Assembly (NCBI GenBank): GCA_964582545.1
Contig: CAZOSB010000002.1
Span: forward strand, 62,001-126,000
Reading direction: 5' to 3'
Length of the DNA stretch: 64,000 bases
DNA from: JAVVUJ01 sp964582545
Lineage (GTDB): Bacteria > Bacillota > Clostridia > Peptostreptococcales > Anaerovoracaceae
Shown: piece by piece, positions 52,603-62,450 of the stretch
Numbering within the stretch: position 1 is the first letter of the stretch
Layout of the letters: every line of letters begins with the position of its first letter
The notes under the pieces: model-generated
Database searches by the model: none
Told to the model about the DNA's origin: nothing
The model's input: only the letters and a program-made list of their open reading frames with translations
Program-made: the position numbers and the translations under genes

Positions 52603-52631
52603 TTGATGAATAAACTCTAATATGATAAAAT
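52603..52631 (+). promoter_or_regulatory. Probable promoter of the giant prepilin operon
   Basis: TTGATG (52603-52608) and TAAAAT (52626-52631) are separated by 17 bp and lie about 50 bp before the chosen start at 52684. The adjacent 12-bp inverted repeat would be well placed for regulation. Confidence 0.4.
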
Positions 52632-52683
52632 GTTGATAAAAATTGTATTTTTAAATGTAATAAATGGTACGGGAGGTTTGACC

Positions 52684-55600
52684 ATGATACGAAATTGCAT
52701 TCTACATAGATTAAAAAATAAGAAGGGTTATACTCTTGTTGAGGTGATGACGGTAGTAATTATCTTAGCAATTTTAGCCGCCGTTGCGGTTCCTTCTGTC
52801 TTTGCATTTGTGGAAACCGGAAAGCAGATGAATCGAAATAATATCGCTAGGACTCTCTTCTTAGCGGCTCAAAGTAGTCTGACCAACATGAAAACAAATG
52901 GGCAACTGTCGGAATTTGTGAATTCTGCAAGCGGTGCTGGGATCCTCTTGGATGCACCTGACGAAATTAGCATCTCTGATGGTGATGATTTAAATAAAGA
53001 CAATATTTTTTCAATGGTGATTACTCGTGGAGATGTGACGGGAACGGGAAAAACTCTATACGACTTCCTGGTAGGTCATATAAGTGATCAAAGCCCCCTG
53101 GAACAATCTGTTTGCATAGAGTTTAATGTAAAGACCGGTGTAGTAAAGTCAGCTTTTTATAGCGAAGACTTTGGTTCTTCTGATCTTTGGAGTTACGATG
53201 CCGATGCGACCAGATTAAAAGATAAGGGTAATTTGATGGAACGGGATTCCGGCGCTTTACGAGATAAAAAGCAGGGTTTTTACGGCGTTAAGACTACCAG
53301 CGAAGTGGCACCTGATACCATTCCATTGAAAGTATTTTTGCGTGATGCATCCGAAGACCCATTTACAGATCAATTTGGTATTATGTATGATAAAAACTTG
53401 TTATATGTCGAAGCTTATATTCCAAACGTTTCAGGGGCAGCCGCAAGGGAATATACTCTTGAAATTCTTGATAAAAGTGGAGACCCCTTCTCAACGCCCA
53501 TTGAAATTCAGTCCAGTGCTTTGGTAGAAGTATTTAAGCTGGAATTGGCAATTCCGGATGCAGTCCAAGTGGGTGGCAAGCATATTGCTTTTAAAGATGA
53601 TGCATCTACAAGCGGTATGGCAGATTATGCAAACTATACTCGTATCATTTGGGTATTGGATATTGTAGATGAAAATAGCACGAAATATAACAATATGAAA
53701 AATTCCATTGGAGTAAAATATAAGATAGAACCTCAGATAACTTACGCAAAATTAACAGAAAGTGTGTCAGGAAGGAATGCTGTATCAGATGAAAGACATT
53801 CGCATTTTGCCAGTGCATCCAGTTCCATCTTGACAGGCACTCGTTATGGAATAAAGGATACGAGACACTTAAATAACATTCGATATAATTTAGATAAGGT
53901 AGGGGCTACTTACGTTCAAGCCAACAACATTACTGTAAAGGACTATGACGGTAAAGATGTTATTTTAGCGCCATTAAATGTAAAATTTACAGATGTTAAT
54001 ATAACATCTGAAGAAGCATTTAAGTCTACTTTTAGAGGCGAATCCAAATATATTAAAAATTTAAAAATACATGATTCCAATATGCAGAATGTTGGTATGT
54101 TTGGTATTATTGATGGGGGAGAGCTTAGCAGAGTTTCTGTCAGAGAAGCGTTGATTACCTCTAACGTAGGAGGCGACGTAGGGGCTCTTGCAGGTGAAGT
54201 CAAAAACGGCGGTAAGATTTCGTATAGTAATGCGTATGCCAATGTTCGAGTCACAGGAGGAAACGAGAGCAATAACGTTGGAGGGCTTGTTGGGCGGTTA
54301 AGCGACAGCACGGTAGAACGTTCCTTTAATGGTGGATTTTTCGATGCAACGGAACGAGTATCATCTAACCCTAAAGTAGGATCTATTAAGTCTGAAAAAG
54401 GTGGGAATATTGGAGGTCTTGTAGGGTTCAGTCAGGGAAGCAGTAAGATTCAAAATAGTTACAACAATGCCAGAGTAAACGTAGAGAGTGTAACGGTAGA
54501 AGTGGATGGACCTGATAGATGGCTCTCTATGGATCCCAAGTTTACGACAGTATCGGGGGTATCTATTTTAGGTGGTATCGCAGGAAATAATGAAGGAACT
54601 GTAAAAGACACTTATTTTACGAATTTTGTGGCCATCTATGAAGATGGAAGTTCCACGTCGGGAGCCATAGTTGGAAAAGGAAAGGCTGCCGCAACCAGCT
54701 ACTTCATAGAAAGTCAAAGTGAATTTTTAGGCATGAATGCCAGATCTAAAGAGGATTTGCAAACGGTCTTTGGAGGTTCTTTTTCTGCCACTTGGCAAGC
54801 TGGAGGAGGTTATGCTCAAGGTCTGGAGACGAACACTTATTATCCGTATCCACAGATTAAGAATAACTATCAGTCACATGCAACTACAGGAATAATCCCT
54901 TGGGAGGATATTAAAGACAACACAATTCCTCCTAACGGACGTTTTGGATATTATGAATGGTATACCGATGATACTTGGGGATATTCGTTGAGTACGGAAG
55001 CCGCATTAGCAACCCCGGGTAGCATGAAAATTGCAAAGAATGAAGGATATTACATTGACTTTTCCTATGCGGGTGAATTTGAGTTAACCATCAAAGGAAC
55101 AACGTGGACACTTCGGGATAGTAGGAATAATCCAGCTAATCCAGGATGGGTGCTGAGTAGCGGACCTAATCCGGATAAATTTAAGCTGCCCATTAAATTT
55201 GAAGAAGAAATAGACGGTGTAAAACAAACCATGTATAGGCTTTTCTTAGATAACAGCATTATTGAAGGGTTGAGTCCTGATGGAAGGTCAGTCAATCTAG
55301 TATTTAAGAAAGTAAGGGGTGGAATTATTGTTAATGAGCAGTTTAATCCCAACTTTGGAAACTCTGTAGGATATACAGGAGATCACATTGTTCGATCACC
55401 CCGTCATTTTGATAATGTTGATAAAATCTTAAATGGAAGTTACATTCAAGAGCTTAATGCTGACTACGCTTCCTATTACAGAGATATCAATGTAAATACT
55501 TCCACCAATTCGGTGTCAATTAAATCGGATACGAAAATTACTTACCCTGATGGTCATGCTGCGGTGAATGGATCCTTTACAGGCACTTATGATGGGGGAA

Positions 55601-58600
55601 ATCACTACGTAAAAAATATTATCTGTAGTTTAGGTTCTTTTAAAGAAGTAGGAGCCGCTGGAAATATTAAAAATCTTGCAATCCTAAGGAGTGATATTAG
55701 GAATGGGACCGATGCAGGAGCTATCGCAGGGAAAAACGCAGGAACCATTGAAGAATGTGAAGTTTCAGATGCTGTGATTAGAGCAACGAATAATGCGGGA
55801 GGTGTGGTAGGTCATAATACAGGCACGGTAAAGAACGTGTACTTTAACTCTACCTATAGGGATGCTACTTCAGGTTTGTTTAGCACACCCATTCTATCTG
55901 GTACCAACAAGGGTGGATTAATCGGCAAAAACGACGGTAGATTAGAAAGCGCATATTCTACTGCTGTAGGACCGGATAAGAAACCTACTGTAGGAAATGG
56001 TACCCCAGGAATAGACGTTTATTATTTCTTTGCCATTGGGTATAACGAGGACGTGGTCGCTGCTCCAGCACAGGGGACTCCAAAAGATGCAGGGGCCTTA
56101 GTAAAAGGGCATGACGGTATTTTCCCTGGCGCTGAATGGGAAAATGCCACAGCGGATACTACAAAAGATACCATATTATGCACTGGAGCATATCCATTCC
56201 CTAAAATCAAGGATATGCATCACTACTTTGATTGGCCAGTGTTGATTAACTCCCTGAGATATTATGAGGAATATAACGATGGATCTTTTGGGTATTACTA
56301 TACCTCGGAAAAAGGAATTCCGGTAAATACGTTAAAGTATGATTCTGAACGTTATGTTATAGAAGATGGTTATCTATTAGATGTAACAACCGATAAACAT
56401 TATGACATTGTCTTTGGAGATGCTACAGCACCTACCATTACCAGCCGCCCAGGTATGGTATATGATGGTAGACGTGTAGTAAAGCTGACTCATGCTGAAA
56501 CAGAGCCTTTGCTCACAATGGACTACATTGATGTGGATGGAGCGACACCAATCAAGGTAACTGCTTCTGTTTCTGGTCGACCTTGGGAGAACGTATTGGT
56601 TGGAGACTCTTCCTATGGCAATGCGTTAACATACTTTAATCCCTTATTTTCAAAAGAAGCTTACCTCAGCAAAACCACACCGGCTGCCGTGAAGACTTTT
56701 GATATACGGTCTCCAAGACAGATGAAAAATATAAGCACATCTGTTCAGGCAAAGCCTTTGGAAGTTGTCGTATCATATATGGGGATGACAGGTATCGCTC
56801 AACGCAATACCTATCCATATGATGGAACAGTGAATCCGCCAGATAGTGGAACACCAGAGACCGGTGTTGTTGTATCCGTCACCCAAATTTCTAGCGCTCC
56901 TATAGTGTATAAAAGAATAGTAACAATCACAGATCCAAGTAAGAATTACAGACTAGAAGAATTAATTCAACTCACTTCAGGAAAGTGGAAAGCTTACAAT
57001 TCAACATATTACGAACTTCAAGGAAAACCTGCAGAAGTTGCATTGAATACTTCTTTATATACTTATAATCAATCCATAAGCATTAATTTTAAGGATGGGA
57101 ATCCCACGACAGAAAAAGTGTATCGGGTTTACAAAGGTATGGATAGTGCCAGCATCCCTACCTATGGTGCCTTAGGTAAAATGGATCGCAATATCGTTAA
57201 AAATTTCTCGGCAAGAGAATATAACGGGCAGTTCCAGAACAAAGGTGGATTTACAAATCAAAAAAATAAAGATAACAAAAGGTATCAATCTTATAAAATT
57301 ATGAACCTAATTATGAATGTTCAAGATATGGGCTATTCAAATAATTCGGCGGCCACTTTTGGTGATGTGTCATCTTCCTCTGCCATTAAGAATCTAGAAT
57401 TTGTAGATCCTCAAATTCGATATACAAGAAATGGCATGGGTGGCGGTATTGTAGCAAACGTGAATTATGGTTTCATTGACAATGTGAATGTATACAATCA
57501 AGCTACATCTAGGTCTCTGTTCGCTGATGCAAACGGAAGTGCATCTAACAGATTTTGTGCAGATGTAACAGAAATTAGTAAAGTGGACGGGATGACTTAC
57601 TCCCATGTTCACGGGGGTATTGCAGGGTTTACTTATGGGAAGGATGCTGTTATCAGCAATTGTATCGTAGGAACCAATGCTAACAATGTAGAAGAAATCT
57701 ATAATAATAAGACAAAAATCATATGCTTTTCCTCAACTTCTACAAATAATCAACCTAGCATTGGTGTAGGCGGAATTACCGGTTCCATGGAAAATGGAGC
57801 GAAAGTTATTGCTTCTACAAATATTTCTGAAATCGTTCCTAATACATCGCAGATGAGCTACGGTGTGAGTTCTTTTTACTCTGCTACACACAAAGCTGGC
57901 GGAATAGTTGGTAATGTCAGCGCAGATGGAGGAAATTCTTGCCAAATCATTGGTTGCTATAATGCAGGAACCATAAAATTAGAGGCGGGGTTTGTAGGTG
58001 GAATTACGGGTGGAATCTATGGAAAGAGCATCGGTGAACCAGCAAAAATAGTTAGTTGCTATAATACGGGAAGAATTAATGTAGAAGAAGATTCAACTGG
58101 AAAATTAATTCAAACGGAACCTGCCAGATATGTATCCTTACGTATTGGGGGCATTGCAGGAGGTACGGGAGCTGCGGAATTTCTAAACTGTTACAACATA
58201 GGTTATTTGTCCGGTAAAGTATTTTTGGCGCGACCTCACATGCCGGGAGATGGTGCAGGGGCTATCTTTGGATTGGCAGATGGAGCTGATGTAATAGTGG
58301 AAAATTGCGTTTCTTTAGCAGCTGACCAATACAAGCCTGACACTATAGTTGGTAAGATTTTCAGAAATGAAAGCACTGGTGCACGTGCAGGGGGGAGAAT
58401 CAATGGCATAGAGGATGATAGTGTGTTTAATGCTGCATTTTCAACTTATTGGGAGACCCGTGCGAATTTAAGAAATAATCAGGTGCTCATTAGTTCTAAT
58501 TATATTGGTGAATCTTATCCCGGGCTTGGAAACTTGGGAACCGGTTCTAAAACTTACTCCGTGTTTACGGCTCCCGGCAACACCTTCTATATCTACCCTG

Positions 58601-60483
58601 AGTTGTGGAGTTTTGCTTATGGTGGGAATAACTATTCCAATCCTCATATTACTCCTTGGGAGTATATAGATGCTCACTATGATACTACTTTAAAATATTA
58701 TGAAAAGTATGCCGAGGATGGTAAATTTGCATCATGGTATCTTGACTTAAAGGGTAATGCACAGGATAACTTAAGTTCAGATAGAACTGTAGCTGAAGAT
58801 GGCTATTATCTGGAGGTAGGAATTGTAGGAAACTATAAGGTAGTGATTAATGGTGTGTCCACCACTGCTGCGGCGATTGCAGATGTTTATGGTACGGGAA
58901 GCATTGGCATACCTTTAAATGATGACTTATTAAAGCATTGTGGTATAGGTTACAACAGTATCAGGGTATTTACAATGTTACCCGAAACTTCTGCTCAAAA
59001 TATTGAGGATAATAAAGTAAATCGTATCATAGGAACCACCACTACAGATGGTAGCACTGTGGGAATGGATATTTATTTTGATCCTCTATTCCCGAAAGAA
59101 ATTAAGTTTGCCAGTGCCACCGTTGATCCAAAGACGTTAAAGTATGACAGTACCTTATCCATGGAAGAGCCGTACGTTATAAGATCTGTAAGGCACTTAA
59201 AGAGCATTAGTAAATTGACAGGAGTTACTTCAGCTGCTATTATTCCGCCCGCAACCACAGATCCCGCAATTACTGGAACTGCCATAGAGATCAATCTGAC
59301 AAAAGACCGGTTGTTCCAGCAGGAAATAGATATTGATGGATCCAAGTATGAAAAGGCATTTCCAGGGTTTAATACGACTACCAAGACTTTTTCCGGAGCA
59401 GTGGTGGCAGGTGATTTCCAAGGGATTTTTGAAGGAACCTTTGATACTAATTTGGATGAATATAAAGTGATTAAAAATATTGCTATCAATGGAGCTATAG
59501 ATCAGAGCAGAATCGGTCTCTTCGCAGAAAATAGTGGAAGCATCGGCAAGGTATCTTTAGAAAACTTTGTCATAGAAAGCAGGTATGAGATTACTTCATC
59601 TGCATTGCATATCGGTACAGTTGCTTCTAAGAACAATGGTACAATTGCTCACATATCAGTAGTGAATCCAACCATAACAGGCTCTTCCACAGGCTCTGCA
59701 GTCCACAGTATCAACCAATATGTGGGGGGGATTGTAGGCTACAATACTACTGCATCCAGTCTGATTAGTGACGTTTACCTTGTATCCACTGCAACGGATT
59801 CAGCCATAACTGCTTCGGGTACAGGAATCACCACCATAGGCGGAATTGTAGGAAGTAACGAGGGAGAATTAGATCATGTTCTTTATCTTGCAAAAGCACC
59901 GGGAATCGGAACTAACCTACATCCTATTATAGGTGAGAACTCGGATGTAGACCATCTAAATGTAAATGATGCCTATTATTTGGGAGGTGTGAATTTCAAT
60001 GAGATTGTGGCGGTGGGTACAGCTGGGGAGCCGAGAACTACCTCGCAATTAAAGGAGCTGAGAAACAACTTGTCTGGAGGATGGAGCAATTGGGGCAATA
60101 GTGATCCATACCCATATCCTTCATTAAAGAGTATCTTACCGCCTAGTTATTATCCAACAGCTGAAATTGACTATATTTTGGCGTATTATGAAGAATATAC
60201 CGATGGTAGCTTTGGGATGCTATACTTTGAAAATGCATCTGAAATAAGTCCTAAGGACACCATAGACTCAGCTAAGACTGTTCGGGAAAGAGGTTATTGT
60301 ATCCTCCTTAGGAATACTTATCCATATGCAGTAGAAATGGATGGATTGTGGGCAATCAAGCTGACAGATACAGGTGATGATGAGATTCTTGCCATGTTAA
60401 ATGGGTTTATCATGCCGCATCAATATTATTTCTATATCCCTAACGAGAATCCAAAGGATCCAGGATCCTTATGGAGTGAATAG
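52684..60483 (+). CDS. Giant type IV prepilin-like adhesin with GLUG-type repeats
   Basis: The ATG at 52684 follows a GGGAGG site (the frame is open to 52630) and gives 2599 residues. A 15-residue leader ends N-K-K-G, followed by Y-T-L-V-E-V-M-T-V-V-I-I-L-A-I-L: a class III signal with Glu at +5, so a prepilin peptidase should process it and the protein should enter a pilus. The rest is extracellular and built from repeated modules. Each opens with an R-S-x-R-H-L-x-x-I motif (about 53850, 55390, 56705, 59175), carries several G-G-I-V-G-x-N-x-G-T-I (GLUG-like beta-helix) rungs and closes with Y-Y-E-x-Y-x-D-G-S-F-G (about 54949, 56260, 58697, 60185). Ordinary pilins have 130-250 residues. It is probably a tip adhesin; no sortase or SLH anchor is present. 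Confidence 0.82.
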   Translation: MIRNCILHRLKNKKGYTLVEVMTVVIILAILAAVAVPSVFAFVETGKQMNRNNIARTLFLAAQSSLTNMKTNGQLSEFVNSASGAGILLDAPDEISISDGDDLNKDNIFSMVITRGDVTGTGKTLYDFLVGHISDQSPLEQSVCIEFNVKTGVVKSAFYSEDFGSSDLWSYDADATRLKDKGNLMERDSGALRDKKQGFYGVKTTSEVAPDTIPLKVFLRDASEDPFTDQFGIMYDKNLLYVEAYIPNVSGAAAREYTLEILDKSGDPFSTPIEIQSSALVEVFKLELAIPDAVQVGGKHIAFKDDASTSGMADYANYTRIIWVLDIVDENSTKYNNMKNSIGVKYKIEPQITYAKLTESVSGRNAVSDERHSHFASASSSILTGTRYGIKDTRHLNNIRYNLDKVGATYVQANNITVKDYDGKDVILAPLNVKFTDVNITSEEAFKSTFRGESKYIKNLKIHDSNMQNVGMFGIIDGGELSRVSVREALITSNVGGDVGALAGEVKNGGKISYSNAYANVRVTGGNESNNVGGLVGRLSDSTVERSFNGGFFDATERVSSNPKVGSIKSEKGGNIGGLVGFSQGSSKIQNSYNNARVNVESVTVEVDGPDRWLSMDPKFTTVSGVSILGGIAGNNEGTVKDTYFTNFVAIYEDGSSTSGAIVGKGKAAATSYFIESQSEFLGMNARSKEDLQTVFGGSFSATWQAGGGYAQGLETNTYYPYPQIKNNYQSHATTGIIPWEDIKDNTIPPNGRFGYYEWYTDDTWGYSLSTEAALATPGSMKIAKNEGYYIDFSYAGEFELTIKGTTWTLRDSRNNPANPGWVLSSGPNPDKFKLPIKFEEEIDGVKQTMYRLFLDNSIIEGLSPDGRSVNLVFKKVRGGIIVNEQFNPNFGNSVGYTGDHIVRSPRHFDNVDKILNGSYIQELNADYASYYRDINVNTSTNSVSIKSDTKITYPDGHAAVNGSFTGTYDGGNHYVKNIICSLGSFKEVGAAGNIKNLAILRSDIRNGTDAGAIAGKNAGTIEECEVSDAVIRATNNAGGVVGHNTGTVKNVYFNSTYRDATSGLFSTPILSGTNKGGLIGKNDGRLESAYSTAVGPDKKPTVGNGTPGIDVYYFFAIGYNEDVVAAPAQGTPKDAGALVKGHDGIFPGAEWENATADTTKDTILCTGAYPFPKIKDMHHYFDWPVLINSLRYYEEYNDGSFGYYYTSEKGIPVNTLKYDSERYVIEDGYLLDVTTDKHYDIVFGDATAPTITSRPGMVYDGRRVVKLTHAETEPLLTMDYIDVDGATPIKVTASVSGRPWENVLVGDSSYGNALTYFNPLFSKEAYLSKTTPAAVKTFDIRSPRQMKNISTSVQAKPLEVVVSYMGMTGIAQRNTYPYDGTVNPPDSGTPETGVVVSVTQISSAPIVYKRIVTITDPSKNYRLEELIQLTSGKWKAYNSTYYELQGKPAEVALNTSLYTYNQSISINFKDGNPTTEKVYRVYKGMDSASIPTYGALGKMDRNIVKNFSAREYNGQFQNKGGFTNQKNKDNKRYQSYKIMNLIMNVQDMGYSNNSAATFGDVSSSSAIKNLEFVDPQIRYTRNGMGGGIVANVNYGFIDNVNVYNQATSRSLFADANGSASNRFCADVTEISKVDGMTYSHVHGGIAGFTYGKDAVISNCIVGTNANNVEEIYNNKTKIICFSSTSTNNQPSIGVGGITGSMENGAKVIASTNISEIVPNTSQMSYGVSSFYSATHKAGGIVGNVSADGGNSCQIIGCYNAGTIKLEAGFVGGITGGIYGKSIGEPAKIVSCYNTGRINVEEDSTGKLIQTEPARYVSLRIGGIAGGTGAAEFLNCYNIGYLSGKVFLARPHMPGDGAGAIFGLADGADVIVENCVSLAADQYKPDTIVGKIFRNESTGARAGGRINGIEDDSVFNAAFSTYWETRANLRNNQVLISSNYIGESYPGLGNLGTGSKTYSVFTAPGNTFYIYPELWSFAYGGNNYSNPHITPWEYIDAHYDTTLKYYEKYAEDGKFASWYLDLKGNAQDNLSSDRTVAEDGYYLEVGIVGNYKVVINGVSTTAAAIADVYGTGSIGIPLNDDLLKHCGIGYNSIRVFTMLPETSAQNIEDNKVNRIIGTTTTDGSTVGMDIYFDPLFPKEIKFASATVDPKTLKYDSTLSMEEPYVIRSVRHLKSISKLTGVTSAAIIPPATTDPAITGTAIEINLTKDRLFQQEIDIDGSKYEKAFPGFNTTTKTFSGAVVAGDFQGIFEGTFDTNLDEYKVIKNIAINGAIDQSRIGLFAENSGSIGKVSLENFVIESRYEITSSALHIGTVASKNNGTIAHISVVNPTITGSSTGSAVHSINQYVGGIVGYNTTASSLISDVYLVSTATDSAITASGTGITTIGGIVGSNEGELDHVLYLAKAPGIGTNLHPIIGENSDVDHLNVNDAYYLGGVNFNEIVAVGTAGEPRTTSQLKELRNNLSGGWSNWGNSDPYPYPSLKSILPPSYYPTAEIDYILAYYEEYTDGSFGMLYFENASEISPKDTIDSAKTVRERGYCILLRNTYPYAVEMDGLWAIKLTDTGDDEILAMLNGFIMPHQYYFYIPNENPKDPGSLWSE

Positions 60484-60509
60484 AAAATGAATGGAAAGGA
60501 GTAACTGAT

Positions 60510-61211
60510 TTGAAAAAAATAAAAAATATTATTACTGATAAATCCGGAATATCCATTATCTTTGTTCTATGTGTTATGTTGCTCCTTTTTGCCATAGGTG
60601 GCTCGGCATTGGCAGCGGCTTCCGCTGCTGCAGGTACCAGTGCCAGCGCCAAGGCGCAAAGTCAGATGAACGTTTATGGAGATTCTGTAATAAATACATT
60701 TACGACAGATCTTTTGGATTTGGACGAAATCAGAAACGGTGCGGGAAATCAAATTGTAAAATATGTCTATGAATCCGGCAGAGCTGTAATTGTGGATCCA
60801 ATCAATCCCCCCTCAAATGACGATATTAAGGCAGCCGTCCCTACTAACTTTGCAATTACCTATAGCGGCATTGCCCTGGGGTCTGATACTAATAAGAATT
60901 GCGTAATTAATATAAAAATAGATGATTTAAACTTTGAATTTACGTCTCCTACTCCGGAGGGACTTCCAGATGTGGATGACGATGGGAACCCAATTCCTCC
61001 AACCCCAAGAGAACCCAGTAAGACAAAGATTAGCTTTAAAGTAGTTGCTGAGGTGGAGTTGGAATACTTGGGTCAGAGGATTAAGAAACAAGCCAACTAT
61101 AGATTTGCATCTACGCACATTGAGGATCATAAGAATCATGATTCAGATACTGGCAACACAGCCTACACTTATGGAGGAAGGAAGCTTGAAAGCTATGGTA
61201 AAGTATTTTAA
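60510..61211 (+). CDS. PilX/GspK-like minor pilin
   Basis: A TTG start at 60510 follows AAAGGAG at good spacing. The 233-residue product has a basic leader ending D-K-S-G, then I-S-I-I-F-V-L-C-V-M-L-L-L-F, a pilin-like hydrophobic helix without the usual Glu at +5. Lack of Glu5 is a mark of GspK/PilX proteins, which cap the tip of a pseudopilus. The following A-A-A-S-A-A-A-G-T-S-A-S-A-K-A segment extends the helix; the C-terminal domain is beta-rich. It starts 26 nt after the giant gene and overlaps the next. Confidence 0.7.
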   Translation: MKKIKNIITDKSGISIIFVLCVMLLLFAIGGSALAAASAAAGTSASAKAQSQMNVYGDSVINTFTTDLLDLDEIRNGAGNQIVKYVYESGRAVIVDPINPPSNDDIKAAVPTNFAITYSGIALGSDTNKNCVINIKIDDLNFEFTSPTPEGLPDVDDDGNPIPPTPREPSKTKISFKVVAEVELEYLGQRIKKQANYRFASTHIEDHKNHDSDTGNTAYTYGGRKLESYGKVF

Positions 61212-61527
61212 ACATATAGTGCAATGTAAAAAAGGGGAGAGCTTGGTAGAGAGTGTGGTCAGCATCTTTGTATTTACCATATTGTTGACAGGTATTACCG
61301 CTTTGATTGCCGCAGCCCTCAGAATGACAACCAATGCCACCATCAGCTACCGAGAGTTGCAGACTTCTATGGTAAGCGCTAATTCGGCAGCATATACCGC
61401 ATCTTCCCCAGCAATTATTACCTTTGAGGCAAATCTCAATGTAGGTGGTACCCCGTACAACATCAACAGTAGTCAAACTGTTATGAAAAATGATGATAGC
61501 GATATCGTATCGTTTGTTCCGAGATAA
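61186..61527 (+). CDS. Minor prepilin
   Basis: A TTG at 61186 preceded by GGAGGAAGG, or an ATG at 61195 in the same frame, gives about 110-113 residues. The frame is open further upstream inside the previous gene, but those residues are a shadow of it. The leader ends C-K-K-G, followed by E-S-L-V-E-S-V-V-S-I-F-V-F-T-I-L-L with Glu at +5, a good type IV prepilin signal. The remaining 75 residues form a small C-terminal domain, comparable to GspI/PilV-type minor pilins. It overlaps the upstream gene by about 26 nt. Confidence 0.75.
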   Translation: MKAMVKYFKHIVQCKKGESLVESVVSIFVFTILLTGITALIAAALRMTTNATISYRELQTSMVSANSAAYTASSPAIITFEANLNVGGTPYNINSSQTVMKNDDSDIVSFVPR

Positions 61528-61553
61528 CAAGCTTATGGGATGGTGAGGAGCAT

Positions 61554-62090
61554 ATGAAAAAAATAGTGATTTTAAAAAATATAAATATGGTTTTAAAAAA
61601 CAAACAAGGCCTTACTTTGGTGGAGGTGGTGGTAGGATTTTTAATTTTTACGATTCTCTTTATGGGGGTGTCCGCTGTTTTAGTTCCCACCTTAAATACC
61701 TATGCAAAGGCCAACGATATGGCAGAGTTAACCACTTTGATGAATACTGCCAGTGCTGAGATAACCAACGATTTATCTCAATCTGTTCGTAATGCAGATA
61801 TTAGCGGTTCGGGTAATGAGGAGATCAAAATATATGTGGGAGGGAATGTGATTGATTATAGAGTCACAACAGGTGGTATCATAGAGAGAAGCTTTAATGG
61901 AAATCCTCCTGCGCCCATCTTTGATGAGCGGTACTATAAAGGTAAGTCCGTGGATATGTCCTTCCAAGTGGACTATGCAGTTCCCCCTGCAGGGGAACCC
62001 ACCTATACCTTAAAAATGAAGATCAGCAACGATCGTGCCGGTACATTAGAAAGCGAATTTGTGGTTCGTCCACTGGTTCTCAATCAATAA
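61554..62090 (+). CDS. Minor prepilin (GspJ/PilW-like)
   Basis: The 178-residue protein has a leader ending N-K-Q-G, then L-T-L-V-E-V-V-V-G-F-L-I-F-T-I-L-F with Glu at +5. The helix continues through A-E-L-T-T-L-M-N-T-A and S-A-E-I-T-N-D-L, the amphipathic stretch common in GspJ/PilW-type pilins, and ends in a beta-rich domain. A GGTGAGGAG site precedes the ATG. With the two previous genes it makes a set of three small pilins, the number expected for a tip complex that could carry the giant pilin. No assembly ATPase, platform protein or prepilin peptidase is in the window. Confidence 0.78.
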   Translation: MKKIVILKNINMVLKNKQGLTLVEVVVGFLIFTILFMGVSAVLVPTLNTYAKANDMAELTTLMNTASAEITNDLSQSVRNADISGSGNEEIKIYVGGNVIDYRVTTGGIIERSFNGNPPAPIFDERYYKGKSVDMSFQVDYAVPPAGEPTYTLKMKISNDRAGTLESEFVVRPLVLNQ

Positions 62091-62161
62091 TTAACTTGAA
62101 TTTTCCCATATGAAAACGAGATATTTATTTTTTAATATCGATGCACGGATTTCTTGATTTC

Positions 62162-62184
62162 TTATAGAAGCTTAAACTTCTATA
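62162..62184. repeat. Short inverted repeat after the pilin genes
   Basis: TTATAGAAG and CTTCTATAA are perfect 9-bp arms around CTTAA-type loop bases. It may be the terminator of the pilin operon, although the following T content is modest. Confidence 0.45.
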
Positions 62185-62206
62185 AATCTTTGAAATTTTT
62201 ATCAAT

Positions 62207-62344
62207 AAAAAAATCCCAGTTATAAAATTTTTTAATCTGTTCAATTAGTGAATTTTTTGATATAATAAATCTACAAAAGTTCCTTTATTTTTTGATATTT
62301 ATAGAACTTGATAAATAAATATATCAAAACGCTGGGATTTTTTT
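62207..62344. repeat. 138-bp nested inverted repeat upstream of ilvD
   Basis: Perfect 13-bp ends (AAAAAAATCCCAG and CTGGGATTTTTTT) enclose further pairing arms (GATATA/TATATC and AAGTTC/GAACTT), so nearly the whole 138 bp can fold as one long hairpin. It occupies most of the 360-bp gap between the pilin genes and ilvD. It could be a MITE or a bidirectional terminator. No T-box or other leader I know was recognised before ilvD. Confidence 0.6.
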
Positions 62345-62450
62345 ATAATATCAGATTTACAGTTATATTATTTTCAATTGCATTTACTTTTTCAATCTGG
62401 GAAAGTTGAATAATTAGTTAAATTAGGGAAGAAAACAGAAAGGAAACAAA

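Noticed and set aside
61045..61185. Longer N-terminus for the second minor pilin
   Set aside because: The extra codons overlap the previous gene in another frame, and the prepilin leader only makes sense from 61186 or 61195.
62091..62450. T-box or leader-peptide attenuator before ilvD
   Set aside because: No T-box 14-mer and no run of branched-chain codons; the gap is filled by A/T-rich inverted repeats.
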